Shown here: piece by piece, positions 7,257 to 10,251 of the stretch
How the letters are laid out: the number at the start of each line of letters is the position of its first letter
Numbering within the stretch: the stretch's first letter is position 1
DNA from: Acidimicrobiales bacterium
GTDB taxonomy: Bacteria > Actinomycetota > Acidimicrobiia > Acidimicrobiales > Iamiaceae
Reading direction: 5' to 3'
Assembly: GCA_020439605.1 (NCBI GenBank)
Contig: JAGQSI010000040.1
Span: forward strand, 1-10,251
DNA: 10,251 bases
The notes under the pieces: model-generated
The model's database searches: none
Told to the model about the DNA's origin: nothing
What the model saw: the letters and a program-made list of their open reading frames with translations, nothing else
Program-made: the position numbers and the translations under genes

Positions 7257-8191
7257 CAGGTCCCCGCTAGCTCTGCCACGATAGGGGCCATAGCGTCGAG
7301 CGCATCCGCTTGCACGATGATGTAGGACGCATCCCAACGTTCTCGTCGAGCCAAGAGCGTCTCCACTATCTCTCCAGTGGTTCCGATGAGAGCGTGAGGA
7401 AAATCAAGTAGTTCGCCCGCGCTGAGTCCGAACATTGGAGCAAACTGTTCTATGAGCGAATCGCGATCTTCCGTGATGAAGCATCCAAGACTCAACAAGT
7501 TGATCTCGATGTCTTCATATCGATCCCCGGCGGCGTCTTTGACCCAGGAGAGCTTCTGGTCCGTGAGCGCGGCTGTTGCAGTGCGAGCAGCATCAGCGTC
7601 GGCGGCCCCGTTGGGCATGGTCGGATTGATACCTACAATGTCGGCCTCAGCGCCGGCGATTGTAAGCATCCGCTTCAATCCTCCACCTACGAGAATAGGA
7701 GGTGGAGACTGAACTGGTTTCGGAAACCCATCGAGATTTTCGATCGTGTAGTGCTCGCCGTGGAAGGTCAAAGGCTCCGGTCCCAGTAGTCCTTTGATCA
7801 CATGTAGGCCTTCGTGAAAGCGATCTACCCTGATTCTGCCAGCATCGTAGGGGAGACCGGCCTGCTCATAGTCGCTGAGCATCCACCCGGCGCCGAGTCC
7901 GATTTCGAGGCGACCATCGGAAATGAGGTCGATGGTCGCGAGCTCCTTGGCCAACGTGACCGGATGGCGGTAGTCGTTGTCGAATACCAAGCAGCCGACC
8001 TTGAGAGTGGTGGTTGCTGCGGCAGCGGCAGTCATTGCTGCGATTGGGGCCAGTTGATCTCCGAAATGGTCCGGTAGCACCAGCGAGTCGAATCCAAGGT
8101 CCTCACAGCGTCGGGCCAACTCCGCCCAACGTTCACCTGTGGGCGCGGTAGCCATCTGGATGCCGAATCTGAAACGCCTGGGGTGAGCCAT
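7256..8191 (-). CDS. F420-dependent LLM-class oxidoreductase, MSMEG_2516-like
   Basis: 311 residues with a luciferase-like (TIM-barrel) fold. Recognisable parts are RFRFGIQ at the N-terminus, DLGFDSLVLPDHFGDQLAP (31-49), a barrel strand LKVGCLVFDNDYRHP (63-77), SDGRLEIGLGAGW (91-103) with the following DYEQAG and R-x-x-RF-E-L helix, and PPPILVGGG (163-171). These match the actinobacterial family catalogued as probable F420-dependent oxidoreductases of MSMEG_2516 type. Such enzymes move hydride between reduced F420 (or FMN) and an organic substrate; the substrate is unknown. A strong AGAGGA site 6 bases upstream fixes the ATG. This is the first gene of the minus-strand unit, and its TGA shares a base with the next ATG. 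F420 rather than FMN use is inferred from family resemblance and cannot be proved here. Confidence 0.9.
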   Translation of the reverse strand: MAHPRRFRFGIQMATAPTGERWAELARRCEDLGFDSLVLPDHFGDQLAPIAAMTAAAAATTTLKVGCLVFDNDYRHPVTLAKELATIDLISDGRLEIGLGAGWMLSDYEQAGLPYDAGRIRVDRFHEGLHVIKGLLGPEPLTFHGEHYTIENLDGFPKPVQSPPPILVGGGLKRMLTIAGAEADIVGINPTMPNGAADADAARTATAALTDQKLSWVKDAAGDRYEDIEINLLSLGCFITEDRDSLIEQFAPMFGLSAGELLDFPHALIGTTGEIVETLLARRERWDASYIIVQADALDAMAPIVAELAGT

Positions 8192-8318
8192 TCAATGTCC
8201 TCTCGGGCCAAGAAGGAGGGTCCGGGTGGGAGCCTGAGACTACTCGCCTTGTGAACGAAATGTGCTTGGAACTGCACGCACCCAACTTGGTGGCGCGGCC
8301 AAGTACGCTGGTTGGGCC
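8192..8318. promoter_or_regulatory. Divergent intergenic control region
   Basis: These 127 bases separate the minus-strand operon from the penicillin-binding protein gene and must hold both promoters, unless transcription enters from further away. For the plus strand, TACGCT at 8304-8309 fits a TANNNT -10 element; its predicted start of transcription falls at about 8316, almost on the GTG at 8319. For the minus strand, TAGTCT (8237-8242) is a -10-like hexamer placed about 40 bases before the oxidoreductase ATG. No convincing -35 element or long operator palindrome was seen for either, so these are tentative. Confidence 0.35.
8198..8203 (-). promoter_or_regulatory. Shine-Dalgarno site (AGAGGA) of the oxidoreductase gene
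   Basis: AGAGGA, extended to GAGAGGA by the base at 8204, lies 6 bases upstream of the ATG at 8191. It is the strongest ribosome binding site in the window. This marks the oxidoreductase as the leading gene of the operon. Confidence 0.7.
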
Positions 8319-10251
8319 GTGGACCCGCTCAAACGCCTCCTAAGATTTGTACTCGTCATGGCCGCGCTTGTGGCCGTGCTCACCACTTCTGTGGTCCTTG
8401 CTGCGCCACGAATGTCTGATTTCGTTGCTGCTCATAGGTCCAACCACGAGCGGTTGAGTCTGGACCCGTTGGCGGAACGTTCCTACATCTATGACTCAAA
8501 AGGGAATCTGCAGGGAACGTTGATCAACGGTCGCAACGAGAACCGTGTTCAGATATCCATCGACAAGCTCCCAGAATCGGTTGTGGGGTCGGTCCTAGCG
8601 GTTGAGGACGCCAACTTTTACGAGCATCGAGGGGTCAATATTCGTTCGATAGGTCGAGCGGTGGACGCCAACTTGAACAGCGGCGAAGTAAGCCAGGGCG
8701 GTTCAACCATCACCCAGCAGGTGGTCAAGAACTCACTGGTGGGTTCGGATCAGGACTTCAGTCGCAAGATTCGTGAAGCGTTCCTAGCTGTAGAGCTTGA
8801 AAACCAGATGCACGACAAGCACTGTGGGCCTTCTGCGGAACCGGATTGCCGCAAAGGCAAAGACGCGATTTTGGAGTACTACCTCAACAGCGTTTACCTC
8901 GGTGGAGGTTCCTATGGGGTTCAAGCAGCAGCCGAGTACTACTTCTCCAAGGACGCCAGTGAGCTCAATTGGTCAGAAGGCGCATTGCTCGCCGCATTGA
9001 TCAGAAGCCCAAACGCGTATGACCCATTCAAGAACCCGGAACTAGCAAAGAAGCGCCGGGCCATTGTTCTAAAGCGGGTGGTGGAGACAAAGCGTCTCAC
9101 CCAGGCAGAGGCAGATTTCTACGCAGCGATGCCCCTGCCCACTGAACCCAATGTTCCTCGTCCACCAAATGACTATTTCGTTGAGGAGGTCAAACAGCAG
9201 CTTCTCGATGATTCTCGGTTTGGACTCGGCGCAACTCCAGCGGCGCGCAATCGCATGGTGTTTGGTGGAGGGATTCGGGTCTACACGACCTTCAATCCTG
9301 AGATGCAGATGAAGGCCATCGTGGCTCGAAACGAAACCCTGCCCAACAACAAGGGCGATGGAACCTTCGATGTGACAGACCCAAAAACCGGTGAGCTGAC
9401 CTTCGGTACCCAGGCAATCGCTTCTGTAGAGCCATCAAGTGGTGCGGTTAGAGCGCTGGTTGGAGGTCCAGGGTTTGACCGCTATCAGTTCAACCTTGCC
9501 ACTCACCTTCCTGGTCGCCAGCCCGGATCGTCCATGAAAACCTTTGTCCTCGCAGCATTGTTCGAGAACGACTTTGTTCCCTCGGACACCGTTGGCGGTC
9601 ACAGTTGCACCTTCAAGGTGCCGGGACAAACAAAGCAGTATCGGGTTTCTGGCAAAGGCGGTACGAATACCATTACCCGCCAGACCCTCTCCTCAAACAA
9701 CTGCGCTTTTCTGCGGTTGGGGCAGTTGGTGGGGGTGGACAAAGTCGTTGACATGGCCAAGCGTCTCGGTGTGAGAAGCCCGCTCGAAGATGTGGTGTCG
9801 CTCCCGCTTGGCACCTATGACATAACACCTGTAGATATGGCATCGGCCTACGCCACCTTCGCCAACGACGGAATACATAACGAGCCTTACTACATCGACC
9901 GGATCGAGGACCGAGAAGGCAAGGTCATCTATCAACATCGCGCCGCTCCAGAACAGGTGATAGATCGCCAGATTGCCCGCCAGATCAACGAGATCTTGGC
10001 ATCAAACGTCACCAGTGGTACTGGCCGTAACGCGAGGATCGACGGTGGCCAACCAGCTGCCGGAAAAACCGGTACCACCAACGAATCTGCAGACGTGTGG
10101 TTTGTTGGTTACACCCCTGCGCTATCGACCGCCATCTGGATGGGCGCACCAAAGGCAAGGATCAGCCTTGCCAACGCCGGGCTCGGCGGTGCAACCGGTG
10201 GCAAGTACCCAGCAGCAACCTTCGGCCGTTACTACTCGCTTCTTTTCTCGG
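8319..10251 (+). CDS. Class A penicillin-binding protein (glycosyltransferase 51 + transpeptidase), 3' partial
   Basis: 644 codons are visible and the gene runs off the right edge. There is a short cytoplasmic start, one membrane anchor (residues ~8-29), then a GT51 domain: E96-D-x-x-F-x-x-H-x-G, GGSTITQQ (127-134), RK-x-x-E-x-x-x-A-x-x-LE (149-161), ILEYYLNSVYLGGGSYG (184-200) and EGALLAALIRSPNAYDP. The transpeptidase domain shows S404-S-M-K407 (nucleophile SxxK), S459-N-N461 (SxN) and K583-T-G-T. All catalytic motifs are therefore intact. The enzyme polymerises lipid II and cross-links peptides in the periplasm-facing space. The start is uncertain. GTG at 8319 gives a normal-length N-terminus but has no clear ribosome binding site, so a nearly leaderless message is possible. 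GTG at 8262 and ATG at 8358 are alternatives. An insertion with two cysteines (C169, C177) sits between the third and fourth GT51 motifs. The gene is divergent from the cyclic-di-GMP operon. Confidence 0.95.
   Translation, partial: MDPLKRLLRFVLVMAALVAVLTTSVVLAAPRMSDFVAAHRSNHERLSLDPLAERSYIYDSKGNLQGTLINGRNENRVQISIDKLPESVVGSVLAVEDANFYEHRGVNIRSIGRAVDANLNSGEVSQGGSTITQQVVKNSLVGSDQDFSRKIREAFLAVELENQMHDKHCGPSAEPDCRKGKDAILEYYLNSVYLGGGSYGVQAAAEYYFSKDASELNWSEGALLAALIRSPNAYDPFKNPELAKKRRAIVLKRVVETKRLTQAEADFYAAMPLPTEPNVPRPPNDYFVEEVKQQLLDDSRFGLGATPAARNRMVFGGGIRVYTTFNPEMQMKAIVARNETLPNNKGDGTFDVTDPKTGELTFGTQAIASVEPSSGAVRALVGGPGFDRYQFNLATHLPGRQPGSSMKTFVLAALFENDFVPSDTVGGHSCTFKVPGQTKQYRVSGKGGTNTITRQTLSSNNCAFLRLGQLVGVDKVVDMAKRLGVRSPLEDVVSLPLGTYDITPVDMASAYATFANDGIHNEPYYIDRIEDREGKVIYQHRAAPEQVIDRQIARQINEILASNVTSGTGRNARIDGGQPAAGKTGTTNESADVWFVGYTPALSTAIWMGAPKARISLANAGLGGATGGKYPAATFGRYYSLLFS

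Noticed and set aside
7257..7337. Longer N-terminus for the cyclic-di-GMP protein from a TTG codon
   Set aside because: It would overlap the oxidoreductase by 82 bases and adds only arginine-rich residues from the other frame; the ATG at 7256 gives a standard TGATG junction.
1..10251. Defence island, CRISPR array, mobile element, tRNA or rRNA
   Set aside because: No regularly spaced repeats, transposase or integrase motifs, terminal inverted repeats, or RNA-gene signatures were seen on either strand.

Overview
The window looks like chromosomal DNA of a moderately GC-rich actinobacterium. The class Acidimicrobiia is my best guess. The reasons are a luciferase-like oxidoreductase resembling the F420-dependent MSMEG_2516 family, an actinobacterial-type AAA/TPR regulator, a class A penicillin-binding protein with GTG start, and a secreted Zn-phospholipase with a DUF4214-repeat tail. 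No rRNA, tRNA, CRISPR, insertion sequence or phage gene is visible. Coding density is very high, and no stretch over 130 bases lacks a gene.

Layout. (1) Positions 1-1804, plus strand: the C-terminal part of a large STAND/AAA-type signalling ATPase with TPR-like helices. It is split into two reading frames at 338-341, most simply by a one-base deletion. (2) Positions 1770-8191, minus strand: a compact four-gene unit read right to left. It encodes an F420-type luciferase-like oxidoreductase, a soluble PAS-GGDEF-EAL cyclic-di-GMP protein, a short PAP2 phosphatase, and a secreted zinc-dependent phospholipase C with an Ig-like domain and DUF4214 repeats. The junctions are TGATG, a 13-base gap and ATGA, so the genes are almost certainly co-transcribed and partly translationally coupled. 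The last gene runs 35 bases into the convergent regulator. (3) Positions 8192-8318: a short divergent control region. (4) Positions 8319 to the right edge, plus strand: a bifunctional class A penicillin-binding protein, cut by the window end inside its transpeptidase domain.

How the genes may work together (inference): the minus-strand unit joins a cyclic-di-GMP turnover enzyme with two lipid-phosphate-acting enzymes, one in the membrane and one exported, and a redox enzyme. This could be an envelope-lipid or phosphate-scavenging module with intracellular second-messenger control. The neighbouring cell-wall synthase is divergently transcribed and may share the control region. The individual genes belong to known families. 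The grouping, the split regulator, the degenerate inhibitory site of the cyclase and the phospholipase tail are the parts worth a second look.
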